From positions 1-38,486 of the forward strand of contig NZ_AVCH01000093.1 in NCBI RefSeq assembly GCF_000747075.1: a DNA stretch of 38,486 nucleotides. The letters are read 5' to 3'. This document shows, piece after piece, positions 7,895 to 20,263 of the stretch (positions are counted from its first letter, which is position 1; every line of letters begins with the position of its first letter). A program made the translations under genes and the position numbers. Origin of the DNA: Arenimonas malthae CC-JY-1 (GTDB taxonomy: Bacteria; Pseudomonadota; Gammaproteobacteria; Xanthomonadales; Xanthomonadaceae). The notes beneath the pieces are model-generated. The model was given only the letters and a program-made list of their open reading frames with translations. It did no database searches and was not told the DNA's origin.

Positions 7895-8356
7895 ATGAAC
7901 GCCCGCCTCGCCCTGACTTCGCTTGCCTTCGCCCTTTCGCTCGGCCTGGCCCTGCCGGCCCTGGCCGTGGAGCCGCCGACCGAACCCGCCACCCGCGCCG
8001 CCCCGGCCAGCAAGGCCGAGAAGCGCCTGGAACTGCTGCGCGCCAACGCCGGCGAATCCGTGGAACGCGTGCGCTTCCTGCGCCCGATGCACGGTTACGA
8101 AGTGGTCGGCCCGCTCGAACTGCTGGTCTGGGAGACCCCGTTCAAGGCCTGGCTGGTCACCGTGCGCGACTCCCCGGCCTGCAACCGCCTGGAACGCGAG
8201 TGGAAGCTGGGCTTCGACGTGCTCAACGACACGCTCAACACCGCCAACGGCTACGTGGTGGGCGACAACGGCCTGCGCTGCCGCATCGACGACCTGCGCG
8301 AGGTGGACGTCAAGGCCTGGCGCCAGGCCGAGCGCGACGCCGGCATCGCCGAGTAA
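7895..8356 (+). CDS. Small exported protein, DUF6491-like
   Basis: A 153-residue protein with a signal peptide (cleavage near PALAV, residue 24). It has a short Pro/Ala linker and a conserved core from about 55 to 145. Two cysteines (DSPACNRLE and LRCRIDDLREVDVKAW) are spaced as in DUF6491 proteins of Xanthomonadaceae, which carry a C...CRI..I/LR.VDVKA pattern; the assignment is from memory and tentative. No function is known. ATG 7895 follows AAGGAGA at ideal spacing. The gene ends five bases before the convergent yggX stop, and its terminator lies inside the yggX coding end. Confidence 0.75.
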   Translation: MNARLALTSLAFALSLGLALPALAVEPPTEPATRAAPASKAEKRLELLRANAGESVERVRFLRPMHGYEVVGPLELLVWETPFKAWLVTVRDSPACNRLEREWKLGFDVLNDTLNTANGYVVGDNGLRCRIDDLREVDVKAWRQAERDAGIAE

Positions 8357-8361
8357 GCGCC

Positions 8362-8634
8362 TCAGCCCGCCGGCGGCACGTAGCCGGCGGGCTTTTCGGC
8401 GCCATCGCCGAATAGGAATTTTTCCATCTCCGCCTCCAGGAAGGCCCGGTGCTTGGGGTCCATGGGCGACAGGCGGTTCTCGTTGATCAGCATGGTCTGG
8501 TGCGCCAGCCACTGCTGCCAGGCCTCGCGGCCGATGTTCTCGAACACGCGCTTGCCCAGCGGGCCGGGCCAGGGCACGAAGGCCAGGCCCTCGGCCTCGG
8601 CCTGGGTCTTGAGGCAGAACACGGTGCGGCTCAT
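8362..8634 (-). CDS. yggX: YggX, probable Fe(II)-trafficking / oxidative damage protection protein
   Basis: A 90-residue protein of the usual YggX length. Conserved features are the N-terminal [17 protein letters not shown] with Cys7, then [12 protein letters not shown] and [18 protein letters not shown]. YggX protects Fe-S enzymes from superoxide damage and is linked to iron trafficking. Its ATG overlaps the mutY stop (ATGA), the same mutY-yggX pairing found in enterobacteria, where both products deal with oxidative or Fe-S stress. It is the last gene of the ftsY-mutY chain. Confidence 0.96.
   Translation of the reverse strand: MSRTVFCLKTQAEAEGLAFVPWPGPLGKRVFENIGREAWQQWLAHQTMLINENRLSPMDPKHRAFLEAEMEKFLFGDGAEKPAGYVPPAG
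8364..8396 (+). terminator. Terminator of the DUF6491-like gene, lying within the yggX 3' end
   Basis: An 11-bp perfect stem, AGCCCGCCGGC (8364-8374) and GCCGGCGGGCT (8383-8393), with an 8-base loop and TTTT at 8393-8396 on the plus strand. It overlaps the yggX stop codon and last 10 codons on the opposite strand. Confidence 0.72.
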
Positions 8635-9671
8635 GGCAGGTTTCCCAGCAGTTTCTTGACGGGGGCCGGCAGGCCCAGTTCGTGCAGCCGCTCGCGCGGC
8701 TGCCAGCGCAGGTCGTTATTGTCGCCGGTTTCCGCGGCGGTGTCGGCCACGCGCCAGCGCAGCGGTTCGATGTGCAGGCGGTAGTGGCTGAAGACGTGTT
8801 CGATCAGCGGCAGCGCCTCGCCGGCGTCGAAGGCCGCGGGCGCGTGCCGCGACAGGAATTCGCGCGCCTCGTCGTGGCTTTCGGCCTCGGGCAGCGACCA
8901 CAGGCCCGACCACACGCCCTTGGCCGGTCGCCGCGCCAGCAGGATGCGGTCGCCGGCGTCGTGCACCAGCAGCATCAGCGTGCGCCGTTCGGGCAGGGGC
9001 TTGCCGGGCTTGGCCTCGGGCAGTTGTTCCACGCGGCCCTCGCGGCGCGCCACGCAGTCGTCCTGCAGCGGGCAGAGCATGCAGGCCGGGTCGTGGCGCG
9101 TGCAGAGCGTGGCGCCGAAATCCATGATGGCCTGGGTGTAGTCGGCCAGCCGGGTATCGGGCAGGTGGTTCTCGGCCAGCGTCCACATCGCCTTTTCCAC
9201 CGCCGAACCGCCGGGCCAGCCGTCGATGCCGTGGAAACGCGCCAGCGTGCGCTTCACGTTGCCGTCGAGGATGGGGAAACGCTGGCCGTGCGCCTGCGCC
9301 AGGATGGCGCCGGCGGTGCTGCGGCCGATGCCGGGCAGGGCGGCGAGTTTTTCGAAATCGGCGGGCAAATCGCCGCCGTGCTCGGCCACGCAAACCTGCG
9401 CGGCCTTGTGCAGGTTGCGGGCGCGGGCGTAGTAGCCCAGGCCGGCCCACAGCGCCAGCACGCGGTCGGTGTCGGCGGCGGCTAGGTCGGGCAGGGTGGG
9501 CAGCGCGTCCAGGAAACGCGCGTAGTAGGGAATCACCGTCTGCACCTGGGTCTGCTGCAGCATGATTTCCGACAGCCACACCCGGTAGGGCGTGCGCGGG
9601 TGCTGCCAGGGCAGGTCGTGGCGGCCGTCGCGGTCGAACCACTGCAGCAGGCGTTGCGCGAACTCGCTCAT
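8631..9671 (-). CDS. mutY: Adenine DNA glycosylase MutY
   Basis: A 346-residue enzyme (E. coli MutY has 350) that removes adenine mispaired with 8-oxoguanine in base-excision repair. Visible features are the catalytic region [18 protein letters not shown], the helix-hairpin-helix [12 protein letters not shown] followed by [10 protein letters not shown] with the catalytic Asp, and four Fe-S cysteines in [17 protein letters not shown] (C-x6-C-x2-C-x5-C). The C-terminal NUDIX-like domain ([17 protein letters not shown] onward) senses 8-oxoG. ATG 9671 overlaps the stop of the AsmA-like gene, and its own stop overlaps the yggX ATG. The longer in-frame ORF to 9983 runs into the AsmA-like gene and is rejected. 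Confidence 0.97.
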   Translation of the reverse strand: MSEFAQRLLQWFDRDGRHDLPWQHPRTPYRVWLSEIMLQQTQVQTVIPYYARFLDALPTLPDLAAADTDRVLALWAGLGYYARARNLHKAAQVCVAEHGGDLPADFEKLAALPGIGRSTAGAILAQAHGQRFPILDGNVKRTLARFHGIDGWPGGSAVEKAMWTLAENHLPDTRLADYTQAIMDFGATLCTRHDPACMLCPLQDDCVARREGRVEQLPEAKPGKPLPERRTLMLLVHDAGDRILLARRPAKGVWSGLWSLPEAESHDEAREFLSRHAPAAFDAGEALPLIEHVFSHYRLHIEPLRWRVADTAAETGDNNDLRWQPRERLHELGLPAPVKKLLGNLP

Positions 9672-10819
9672 TCTTCGGTCGGGGTGTCTTCGGCGGGCTC
9701 GCCCAGCCGCACTTCTACGCCTTCCAGCGTGAAGCCCTCGACGACCAGCGAAGGCGTGGAAAGCGTGCCCTGCAGCGGCGGCAGCGGGTTGCCGCCGTCG
9801 TCTTCCAGCCAGGCGAGCAGTCCGGTGAGCGAGAAGCGCGAATCCAGCCGCGTTTCCTCGCGCGACACCACCAGGGTGAGCGGCGTGGAGAAGTCGGTGG
9901 CGCCGTCGTAGGCGAGCTCGTAATCGAGCGGCATCGGCGTCGAGGCGAAGGGCTCGGGCAGCGGCGGCCAGCCTTCCGGCCAATTCGCCAGCTGGCCCGC
10001 GAGCGCCAGCGCCAGCGTGTCGCCCAGCGCCAGGCGGCCCTTGCTGGTGAGCTCCGGCAGCGGCGATTCGCCCTTGAACTCCAGCGCGGCGATGTCGAGC
10101 ACGCTGCTGGCGCCGGTGAGGTCCAGGCGGCCGTCGAGCGTGGCCGACCAGCGCGCGTCGAGCTCGCCGCTGCGCAGCTTGCCGCCACCCTCGAAGCGTA
10201 GCGGCGAAGCGAGCCCCGCGGTTTCCAGCGCCAGCGGGCCGGTGAAGAGCAGGGTGGTGTCGCCCTGCACGAACTCGCCGGCCACGTCGGCCTTGGCGGG
10301 CTTGCCGGGCGACAGCGCGGGCAGGTCCACCGACAGTGACTGCAGGCGCCAGCCGTCGCCCTGCACGGTGCCGGCCGTGAGTTGGAGACCGCGGGTGAGC
10401 GTGGGCACTTCGACGGGGCCGGTGTCGGGGCGCGTGGCCAGCCAGGCGTCGAGTGCGGCCAGGTCGAGCGCGGGCCGCGCCAGTTCGATGCGGGTGACCA
10501 CCACCGGGCCTTCGCCCAGCACGGTGTCCCAGGGCAGGGAAACCTCGGCGCGCGCGGCGGTGAGCAGCGGCGCGGCGGCGCCGGGCTGGCGAACCACCAG
10601 GCCTTCCAGCAGCAGGCGCGGTTCGGGGCGCAGCGCGTATTCGGGCGTGCCGGTGAAGCTGATCTCCAGGCCCTGTGATTCACCTACGCTGGCCAGCACG
10701 GTGGCGGCCAGGCGTTGCGGTTCCAGCGCGCGGTTCACCCACCAGGCGCCCAGCAGCAGCGCCACGGCCAGCACCGCGAGATAGACCGGCCAGCGGCGCT
10801 TGCGCGGCGCCGTGACCAT
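9668..10819 (-). CDS. AsmA-like membrane-anchored periplasmic protein
   Basis: A 383-residue protein with an N-terminal signal anchor (about residues 9-26, WPVYLAVLAVALLLGAWWV) and a long beta-rich periplasmic body. Features typical of AsmA-related proteins are the opening pattern just after the anchor, TPEYALRPEPRLLLEGL, and repeated short strands such as ARPALDLAALDAWLA. AsmA-family proteins are linked to outer-membrane biogenesis and lipid transport, so that role is inferred, not shown. It starts directly after the ftsY stop with no gap and ends overlapping mutY, so it is translationally tied to both. Confidence 0.8.
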   Translation of the reverse strand: MVTAPRKRRWPVYLAVLAVALLLGAWWVNRALEPQRLAATVLASVGESQGLEISFTGTPEYALRPEPRLLLEGLVVRQPGAAAPLLTAARAEVSLPWDTVLGEGPVVVTRIELARPALDLAALDAWLATRPDTGPVEVPTLTRGLQLTAGTVQGDGWRLQSLSVDLPALSPGKPAKADVAGEFVQGDTTLLFTGPLALETAGLASPLRFEGGGKLRSGELDARWSATLDGRLDLTGASSVLDIAALEFKGESPLPELTSKGRLALGDTLALALAGQLANWPEGWPPLPEPFASTPMPLDYELAYDGATDFSTPLTLVVSREETRLDSRFSLTGLLAWLEDDGGNPLPPLQGTLSTPSLVVEGFTLEGVEVRLGEPAEDTPTEE

Positions 10820-13071
<2,252 letters not shown>

Positions 13072-13097
13072 GCCCAACACACAAAAGAGGTACCGCC

Positions 13098-13604
13098 ATG
13101 ACCCGCGCTCTCGCTCCCGTCGCCCTGCTGCTCTCCGCCCTGCTGCTTTCCGCCTGCCAGAAGGCCGAGGAAGCCCCGTCCAACGAACCCGCCGCCCTGG
13201 TCGCGCCGGCCGGCACCGACGACATGGCCTGGAAGGAATACCTGGGCCAGGTGGTGGGCCAGAACCAGGCCGGCGTCACCGACCGCGTCTTCCCGTACTA
13301 CCTGCCGATGAACGCCGCCACCCCGGCCGAAGGCGACCAGGACGGCAAGACCATGTACGACCGCCAGCTCGAGAACGTCGCCGCCGTCGTGCAGCGCACG
13401 GTGCTGCCGGGCAACATGCTGGCCTTCGGTTCGCCGGACAGCGCCAAGATGGCCGACCTGATCGTCACCGCCTTCACCGGCGCCGAGCCGACCGCCCTCA
13501 AGGGTTCGCAGGTGCTGTTCATCGGCAACGCCGCCGACAACGAGCGGGTGAAGGCCGCCGTCGAAGCCGCCGGCGCCAAGTACATCTTCGTCGAGGCCAA
13601 GTAA
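13098..13604 (+). CDS. Small lipoprotein of unknown function
   Basis: A 168-residue protein with a lipoprotein signal: lipobox LLSAC, with the modified cysteine at residue 20 followed by QKAEEAP. Gln at +2 predicts outer-membrane sorting by the usual rule. The mature part has an acidic linker and then a compact domain (about 42-168) with a beta-alpha-beta flavour (GSQVLFIGNAADNERVKAAVEAAGAKYIFVEAK). I do not recognise the family. ATG 13098 follows AGAGG. It lies between coaD and the yfhL ferredoxin gene, with a strong stem-loop after it. Confidence 0.82.
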   Translation: MTRALAPVALLLSALLLSACQKAEEAPSNEPAALVAPAGTDDMAWKEYLGQVVGQNQAGVTDRVFPYYLPMNAATPAEGDQDGKTMYDRQLENVAAVVQRTVLPGNMLAFGSPDSAKMADLIVTAFTGAEPTALKGSQVLFIGNAADNERVKAAVEAAGAKYIFVEAK

Positions 13605-13616
13605 GCCTGGCCCGCC

Positions 13617-13643
13617 GGGAACCCGCCCGCGCGGCGGGTTCCC
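13617..13643 (+). other. Stem-loop between the lipoprotein and yfhL genes
   Basis: An 11-bp perfect inverted repeat, GGGAACCCGCC (13617-13627) and GGCGGGTTCCC (13633-13643), around CGCGC. No T-tract follows on either strand, so it may stabilise the upstream mRNA or act as a weak terminator. Confidence 0.5.
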
Positions 13644-13665
13644 GCACACGGCCGGGACGACCCCC

Positions 13666-13922
13666 ATGTCCCTGCTGATCAACCAGCTCTGCATCAACTG
13701 CGACGTCTGCGCCCCGGCCTGTCCGAACACCGCGATCAGCCAGGGCGAGACCATCTACGAAATCGACCCGAACCTGTGCACCGAGTGCGTGGGTCATTTC
13801 GACGAACCCCAGTGCGTGGTCGTCTGCCCGGTGGAGTGCATCGAACTCGACGCCGGCAACCCGGAGACGCGCGAGCAGCTGCTCGCCAAGTACCACGCGC
13901 TCACCCGAGGACAATCCGCCGC

Positions 13923-13926
<4 letters not shown>
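13666..13926 (+). CDS. yfhL: YfhL family 2[4Fe-4S] ferredoxin
   Basis: An 86-residue ferredoxin. Cluster ligands appear as CINCDVCAPACP near residues 9-20 and as CTECVGHFDEPQCVVVCP near 38-55. The extended spacing in the second motif is characteristic of the YfhL (Allochromatium-type) ferredoxins with very low redox potential. It is an electron carrier; the partner is not evident from the sequence. Its stop overlaps the ggt ATG (ATGA), so the two are translationally coupled, although no functional link between them is established. Confidence 0.94.
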
Positions 13927-15623
<1,697 letters not shown>

Positions 15624-15633
15624 GGAGCCCGCC

Positions 15634-16524
15634 ATGAAACTCTGGTCCATCCTGGGCAACTCGCAGCGCCTCGACGGCGGCGCGATGTTCGGCAACGCGC
15701 CGCGCGCGATGTGGGCGCAGTGGTCGCCGCCCGACGACGCCAACCGCATCGACCTGGCCTGCCGCGCGCTGCTGGCCAGCCCGCTCAATGGCAAGACCGT
15801 GTTGTTCGAAACCGGCATCGGCGCCTTCTTCGAGCCGAAGCTGCGCGAGCGCTACGGCGTGGTGGAGGAGCGGCACGTGCTGCTCGATTCGCTGGCCGAA
15901 GCCGGTTTCTCGCACGAGGACGTGGACGTGGTGGTGCTCAGCCACTTGCACTTCGACCACGCCGGCGGCCTGCTGGCGCCCTGGCGCGAAGGCCACGCAC
16001 CCGGACTGCTGTTCCCGAACGCCACCTTCGTGGTGGGCGCCGAACATTGGCAGCGCGCGCTCAACCCGCACCCGCGCGACCGCGCCAGCTTCATCCCCGA
16101 ACTCACCGGCCTGCTCGAAGCCAGCGGCCGGCTGGAGCTGGTGTCGGGCGAGCACTGCGCGGCGCTGGGCGACAGCGTGCGTTTCCACTTCAGCCAGGGC
16201 CACACGCCGGGCCTGATGCTCGCCGAGATCTGCGGCGCCCCCGGCGCCGACGGCCGGCCGCACGGCGGCCTGGTGTTCTGCGCCGACCTGGTCCCCGGCC
16301 GGCCCTGGGTGCACGTGCCCATCACCATGGGTTACGACCGCTTCCCGGAAATGCTGGTCGACGAAAAGCGCGCCTTCCTGGAAGACAAGCTGGCGCGCAA
16401 CGTGCACCTGTACTTCACCCACGACCCCGGCTGCGCCCTGGCCCAGCTGGCGAAGGACGCGAAGGGCAAGTTCACCACCACCCACGAGGTCGCCGCGCTG
16501 GCGGCCCGCCCCCTGGCCGCCTGA
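15634..16524 (+). CDS. MBL-fold metallohydrolase
   Basis: A 296-residue metallo-beta-lactamase-fold hydrolase without a signal peptide. The zinc motif HLHFDHAGG is present, with further candidate ligands in [16 protein letters not shown] and YFTHDPGCA. The pattern (long insert before the third His, C-terminal HDP) resembles the MBL-fold proteins of unspecified function that include lactonase-like and glyoxalase-like enzymes. The substrate cannot be read from sequence. It is preceded by an AAGGAG site and lies between ggt and the DUF4920 gene with gaps of 10 and 12 bases. Confidence 0.9.
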   Translation: MKLWSILGNSQRLDGGAMFGNAPRAMWAQWSPPDDANRIDLACRALLASPLNGKTVLFETGIGAFFEPKLRERYGVVEERHVLLDSLAEAGFSHEDVDVVVLSHLHFDHAGGLLAPWREGHAPGLLFPNATFVVGAEHWQRALNPHPRDRASFIPELTGLLEASGRLELVSGEHCAALGDSVRFHFSQGHTPGLMLAEICGAPGADGRPHGGLVFCADLVPGRPWVHVPITMGYDRFPEMLVDEKRAFLEDKLARNVHLYFTHDPGCALAQLAKDAKGKFTTTHEVAALAARPLAA

Positions 16525-16536
16525 GGACCCAAGACG

Positions 16537-16965
16537 ATGCGCCTGCTGCTTCCGACCCTGCTGTTCCTGAGCCCGGTGGCCCTGGCCGCCAACTACGGCG
16601 AGCCGATGCCGGAAGGCGAGGCCGTGGCCATCGCCACCGCCGCCGCGAACCCGTCGCAGTACGCCGGCAAGCCGGGCAAGTTCAGCGGCCGCATCACCGA
16701 GGTCTGCCAGAAGCAGGGCTGCTGGGTGGTGATGGAGCAGGACGGCCATAGCGCCCGCGTGATGGCCAGGGACCACGGCTTCGCGGTGCCCAAGGACGCC
16801 AGCGGCCCGGCCGTGGCCTACGGCGTGCTGGAGGAAGAGCCCATCAGCGAGGAACACGCCCGCCACCTGGTCGAGGACGACGGCGCCAAGGCGCCGGCCG
16901 CGCGCGAGCTGCGCATCGTCGCCACCGCCATCAGCCTGCCCGACGCCGCACCGTCACAGCAGTGA
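16537..16965 (+). CDS. Exported DUF4920 family protein
   Basis: A 142-residue protein with a signal peptide (MRLLLPTLLFLSPVALA, cleavage near residue 18). The core has the DUF4920 pattern: GKFSGRITEVCQKQGCWVVME with a CxxxxC pair (about residues 56-61), then AVAYGVLEEEPISEEHARH. The family has an OB-like fold and unknown function; the cysteine pair suggests metal or redox chemistry (inference). A weak inverted repeat (ACAGCAG 16956-16962, CTGCTGT 16975-16981) spans its stop codon. It closes the tightly packed ggt-MBL-DUF4920 group. Confidence 0.88.
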   Translation: MRLLLPTLLFLSPVALAANYGEPMPEGEAVAIATAAANPSQYAGKPGKFSGRITEVCQKQGCWVVMEQDGHSARVMARDHGFAVPKDASGPAVAYGVLEEEPISEEHARHLVEDDGAKAPAARELRIVATAISLPDAAPSQQ

Positions 16966-16996
16966 TACAGGCGCCTGCTGTAATCAGCGGTCGTCC

Positions 16997-18418
16997 ATGC
17001 CAGGCAAGACCATGAGCTTTCACGACGACACGCCGCTGATTTCCCGCCGCCGCCTGCTGCAGGGCGGCCTTGGCCTGGGCGCCGCCGCGCTGGGCCTGGG
17101 CCCCGTGGGCAGGCTGCTCGCGCAGGCGGGCCACACCTCGCTGGTGCACCCGGGCTACGGCCCGTTGGCGCCGGTGAAGGACCGGGCCACCGGGCTGCCG
17201 CTGCTGCAGCTGCCGCAGGGCTTCAGCTACACCACGTTTGGCTGGGAAGGCGAAGAGATCGCGCCCGGCCAGGCCTGTCCGGGCAAACACGACGGCATGG
17301 GCGTGGTGGTCGCCGACGGCGACGTCGTGACGCTGGTGCGCAACCATGAGATCACCGCGGATCCGGGCGGGAGTTTCGCGCCCGCCGAGGCCACCTACGA
17401 CCCCGACTGCCGCGGCGGCACCGTCACCCTGCGCTTCGACACCACCCGCGGCCGTTTCGTGGACGCGCGGCCCTCGCTCTCGGGCACGCTGGTGAACTGC
17501 GCCGGCGGCACCACGCCCTGGGGAAGCTGGCTGTCCTGCGAGGAGATCGTGCTCGACCAGGGACAGCGCGTCCGCGTCACGCCCGAGTACACGCACGAGA
17601 TGAAGCGAAGCCATGGCTTCGTTTTCGAAGTGCCGGGGCGGGGCCTGTCGCGCGCAGAGCCGCTGGTCGGCCTGGGCCAGATGAAGCACGAGGCCGCCGC
17701 CGTGGATCCGCGCGACGGCATCGTCTACCTCACCGAGGACCACAAGCCCGTGGCCGGCTTCTATCGCTTCATCCCGCGCGTGGCCGGCGAACTGGTGCGG
17801 GGCGGCCGGCTTCAGATGCTGCGGGCCGAGGGTGCGGCCGACCTGCGCACGGGCCGGCGCCCCGGCGACGTGTTCAAGGTGCGCTGGGTCGACATCGAGC
17901 ATCCCGATCGCGGCCTCGCCGAAGACGGCGACGAGGGCGGCCTGGTGCGCCAGGGCGTGGCCAACGGCGGCTCGGTGTTCACCCGGCTGGAAGGCGTGAT
18001 CGTCGGCGAAGGCAAGGTCTACTTCACTTCCACCAACGGCGGCGACGCCGGCTGCGGCCAGCTCTGGGTCTACCGCCCGGCCGAAGGCCTGCTGGAGCTC
18101 GCGTTCGAGTCGCCTTCGCCGGAGGTGCTCGACTACCCCGACAACATCATCCTCAGCCCGCGCGGCGGCCTGGTGATCTGCGAGGATTCCGAGCAGCCGG
18201 TGCAGCGCCTGTACGGCATGACCGGCGACGGCGGCCTGTTCGAGTTCTGCCGCAACAACGTGGTGCTCGACGGCTTCCGCGGTTTCAGCGGCGACTTCCG
18301 CGAGGAGGAGTGGGCTGGCGCCTGCTTCTCGCCCGACGGAAAATGGCTGTTCGCCAACATCTACGAGCCGGGTTTCACCGTGGCCATCACCGGCCCCTGG
18401 AAACCCGGCCTCATCTGA
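16997..18418 (+). CDS. PhoX-like protein (DUF839) exported by the Tat pathway
   Basis: A 473-residue protein with a twin-arginine signal (ISRRRLLQGGLGLGAAALGLG, about residues 15-35). Export of a folded, cofactor-bearing protein is therefore likely. The body is a beta-propeller-like DUF839 domain: GKHDGMGVVVADGDVVTLVRNHE, WGSWLSCEEI, MKHEAAAVDPRDGIVYLTED and WAGACFSPDGKWLFANIYEPG. PhoX proteins are Ca/Fe-dependent alkaline phosphatases, and the conserved Cys in LSCEE and the Glu/His set fit that family. Members outside PhoX proper have unproven activity, so phosphatase function is inferred. The start may be 17012 instead, which has a slightly better AGG spacing; neither has a strong site. Confidence 0.88.
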   Translation: MPGKTMSFHDDTPLISRRRLLQGGLGLGAAALGLGPVGRLLAQAGHTSLVHPGYGPLAPVKDRATGLPLLQLPQGFSYTTFGWEGEEIAPGQACPGKHDGMGVVVADGDVVTLVRNHEITADPGGSFAPAEATYDPDCRGGTVTLRFDTTRGRFVDARPSLSGTLVNCAGGTTPWGSWLSCEEIVLDQGQRVRVTPEYTHEMKRSHGFVFEVPGRGLSRAEPLVGLGQMKHEAAAVDPRDGIVYLTEDHKPVAGFYRFIPRVAGELVRGGRLQMLRAEGAADLRTGRRPGDVFKVRWVDIEHPDRGLAEDGDEGGLVRQGVANGGSVFTRLEGVIVGEGKVYFTSTNGGDAGCGQLWVYRPAEGLLELAFESPSPEVLDYPDNIILSPRGGLVICEDSEQPVQRLYGMTGDGGLFEFCRNNVVLDGFRGFSGDFREEEWAGACFSPDGKWLFANIYEPGFTVAITGPWKPGLI

Positions 18419-18427
18419 GGACGCCCG

Positions 18428-18823
18428 ATGATCACCCTGTTCTATGCCGCGCTCTGCACCCTGCTGGTCCTGTTCCTCGCGGGTCGCGTCATGGCTTACC
18501 GGGTGAAGTTCAAGGTGGGCCTGGGGGACGGCGGCCACGGCGAGCTCAACCGCCGCGTCCGCGTGCACGCCAATGCGGTGGAATACCTGCCACTGGCGCT
18601 GCTGCTGCTCGGCGGCATGGAGCTCAACGGTTATCCCGACGCGGCCATCCACGGCTTCGGCGCCACCCTGCTGGTGTCGCGCCTGCTGCACGCCTGGGGC
18701 CTGAGCCGCAGCGCCGGCAGCAGCCCGGGCCGTTTCCTCGGCACCCTGCTGACGCTGCTGCTGATGATCGCGATGGCCGTGTTCGCCATCATCGGCTACC
18801 TGCAGTCCCTGCCAGCCGCCTGA
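18428..18823 (+). CDS. MAPEG family integral membrane protein
   Basis: A 131-residue protein with four predicted membrane helices: about 2-20, 52-65, 76-92 and 105-126. The MAPEG hallmark region is RVRVHANAVEYLPLALLLL, where the RxHxNxxE residues in and before helix 2 form the glutathione-binding motif. The family includes microsomal glutathione transferases and eicosanoid enzymes; bacterial members are usually glutathione-dependent transferases or of unknown activity. The start is nine bases after the PhoX-like stop. With ggt in the same strand run, a glutathione role is plausible (inference). Confidence 0.92.
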   Translation: MITLFYAALCTLLVLFLAGRVMAYRVKFKVGLGDGGHGELNRRVRVHANAVEYLPLALLLLGGMELNGYPDAAIHGFGATLLVSRLLHAWGLSRSAGSSPGRFLGTLLTLLLMIAMAVFAIIGYLQSLPAA

Positions 18824-18830
18824 TTACCAT

Positions 18831-18894
18831 GCAGGAGCGGCTTCAGCCACGACCGCTTTTCGCGAAGAGCGGTCGCGGCTGAAGCCGCTCCTAC
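18831..18894. repeat. REP-like palindromic element
   Basis: A 27-base arm, GCAGGAGCGGCTTCAGCCAC onward (18831-18857), pairs with 18868-18894 at all but two positions around a 10-base loop. The unit AGGAGCGGCTTCAGCC is a well-known dispersed hairpin repeat in Xanthomonadaceae and pseudomonads, mobilised by RAYT transposases. It lies between the convergent MAPEG and EF-hand genes and could also end transcription. No transposase gene is nearby, and I see no second copy in the window. Confidence 0.85.
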
Positions 18895-18906
18895 AAAAGC
18901 CACGCC

Positions 18907-19227
18907 TCAGCGGCGCGGTGGGGCGAGCAGTTCGGTGCGGCTCAGGTAGCCGTCGCCGTCGGCGTCCTGGCGCTGGAACTGGGCGCCGAAGCGCTCGTGG
19001 TGCTGGGCCAGGGTGAGGGTGCCAGCGTCGGGCAGGTGCTGTTCGTGCGGCTCGAGCACGTCGTTGCCGTTGGCGTCCATCTGCCGGAACGCGAAGCTCA
19101 TGCGCTCGAGGAATTCATGCCGCGACACGCGGCCGTCGCCGTCGAGGTCGACGCGCGCGAAATAATCGCCGTCCTGTGCCGCCGACAGGCCCGGGGCCAG
19201 CAGCAGCGCGAGCAGGCTAGCCCGCAT
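18907..19227 (-). CDS. Exported EF-hand calcium-binding protein
   Basis: A 106-residue protein with a short signal peptide (MRASLLALLLAPGLSA, cleavage near residue 17). It has three EF-hand loops: DLDGDGRVSRHEF (about 27-39), DANGNDVLEPHE (about 51-62) and DADGDGYLSRTEL (about 88-100). Loops one and three have the full DxDxDG...E pattern; loop two is acceptable. A periplasmic calcium-binding or calcium-buffer role is likely. The ATG at 19227 lies 11 bases inside the rlmM coding end, so the gene is coupled to rlmM. Confidence 0.88.
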   Translation of the reverse strand: MRASLLALLLAPGLSAAQDGDYFARVDLDGDGRVSRHEFLERMSFAFRQMDANGNDVLEPHEQHLPDAGTLTLAQHHERFGAQFQRQDADGDGYLSRTELLAPPRR

Positions 19228-20263
19228 AGACCGTGATTTCCTCGCGGTCGTGGTAGAGCTGCTTGGCGCGCAGCGTGAGCGGCCGGCCGGCGTGGTCGAC
19301 GAAGTGCTGCAGGCAGTCGCGGGTTTCGTCCCAGCGCTTCTTCATCGGCAGCTTGAGGTTGAAGATGGCGCGCTTGCACCAGCCCTCGCGGAACCAGGTA
19401 GCCATGCGGTCGGCCACCTTGGCCGGCGACTCGACCATGTCGCAGACCATCCAGTCCAGCGGCTTGGGAGGCTGCCAGCGGAAGCCGTCGGCGCGGATGT
19501 GTTCGATCACGCCGGTGTCGAGCGCGCTCTGCGCCAGCGGGCCATTGTCGATGGCGGCGACGCGGATGTGCCGGCGCGCCAGCACCCAGCTCCAGCCGCC
19601 CGGCGCCGCGCCGAGGTCGGCGGCGTTCATGCCGGGCTTGAGGAATTCCTCGCGCTCCTTGTCGGTGAGCAGGCACATCAGCGCCTCCTCGAGCTTGAGC
19701 GCGGAGCGGCTGGGCGCATCGGCGTGCGCGCGCAGGCGCGGCACGCCCAGCGGCCAGGGCGAGGCGTCCTTCGGGTCGGCGCTGCCGAGCAGGGCGTGGT
19801 TGCCCGCCAGCATCAGCACGTGCAGTCGCGGCAGGCGCGGGTCGTCCTTGTCGGTCACCAGGCCGCGCTGGCGCAGCGCCGGGCGCAGGGCATTGCCCAG
19901 CGCGCGGGCCAGGCCGGCGAGCTGCTTGCCTTCGTCGGAATCGGGGTGCTCCACCCAGACCTCGCCATGGCGGCCGCGGCCGCCGAGCGCGTCCATGATC
20001 GGCGCGATCCGGTCCTTCGGGTCCATGTCGGGCAGGTCGGCGAACAGGCGCAGCTTCTGCCGCGCGAAGATGAGCGTGGACCAGGGCAGGGCGCGCGACA
20101 GCGCGGCGCCGTCCTCCACGCCCAGGAACTGCACGTAGCCGGTGTTGCGTTCGGCGCGCGCGTAGCCGTGGAAACCCGCGGCCGCGGCGCGTTCGCCCAG
20201 CTCGGCGGCCAGTTCGGGCTCGAAGCCCGGGCGGCAGTAGGCCAGCAGGCCTTCAGTAGACAA
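19217..20263 (-). CDS. rlmM: 23S rRNA (cytidine2498-2'-O)-methyltransferase RlmM
   Basis: A 348-residue SAM-dependent methyltransferase. The N-terminal THUMP-like region begins LLAYCRPGFEPELAAEL. The Rossmann fold begins with DLGAAPGGWSWVLARR (about 222-237), followed by AIDNGPL, DWMVCDMVESP and the catalytic Lys in AIFNLKLPMKKRW. It modifies C2498 in the peptidyl-transferase region of 23S rRNA. It overlaps the deaminase stop by 11 bases upstream and the EF-hand start by 11 bases downstream. Confidence 0.95.
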   Translation of the reverse strand: MSTEGLLAYCRPGFEPELAAELGERAAAAGFHGYARAERNTGYVQFLGVEDGAALSRALPWSTLIFARQKLRLFADLPDMDPKDRIAPIMDALGGRGRHGEVWVEHPDSDEGKQLAGLARALGNALRPALRQRGLVTDKDDPRLPRLHVLMLAGNHALLGSADPKDASPWPLGVPRLRAHADAPSRSALKLEEALMCLLTDKEREEFLKPGMNAADLGAAPGGWSWVLARRHIRVAAIDNGPLAQSALDTGVIEHIRADGFRWQPPKPLDWMVCDMVESPAKVADRMATWFREGWCKRAIFNLKLPMKKRWDETRDCLQHFVDHAGRPLTLRAKQLYHDREEITVYAG

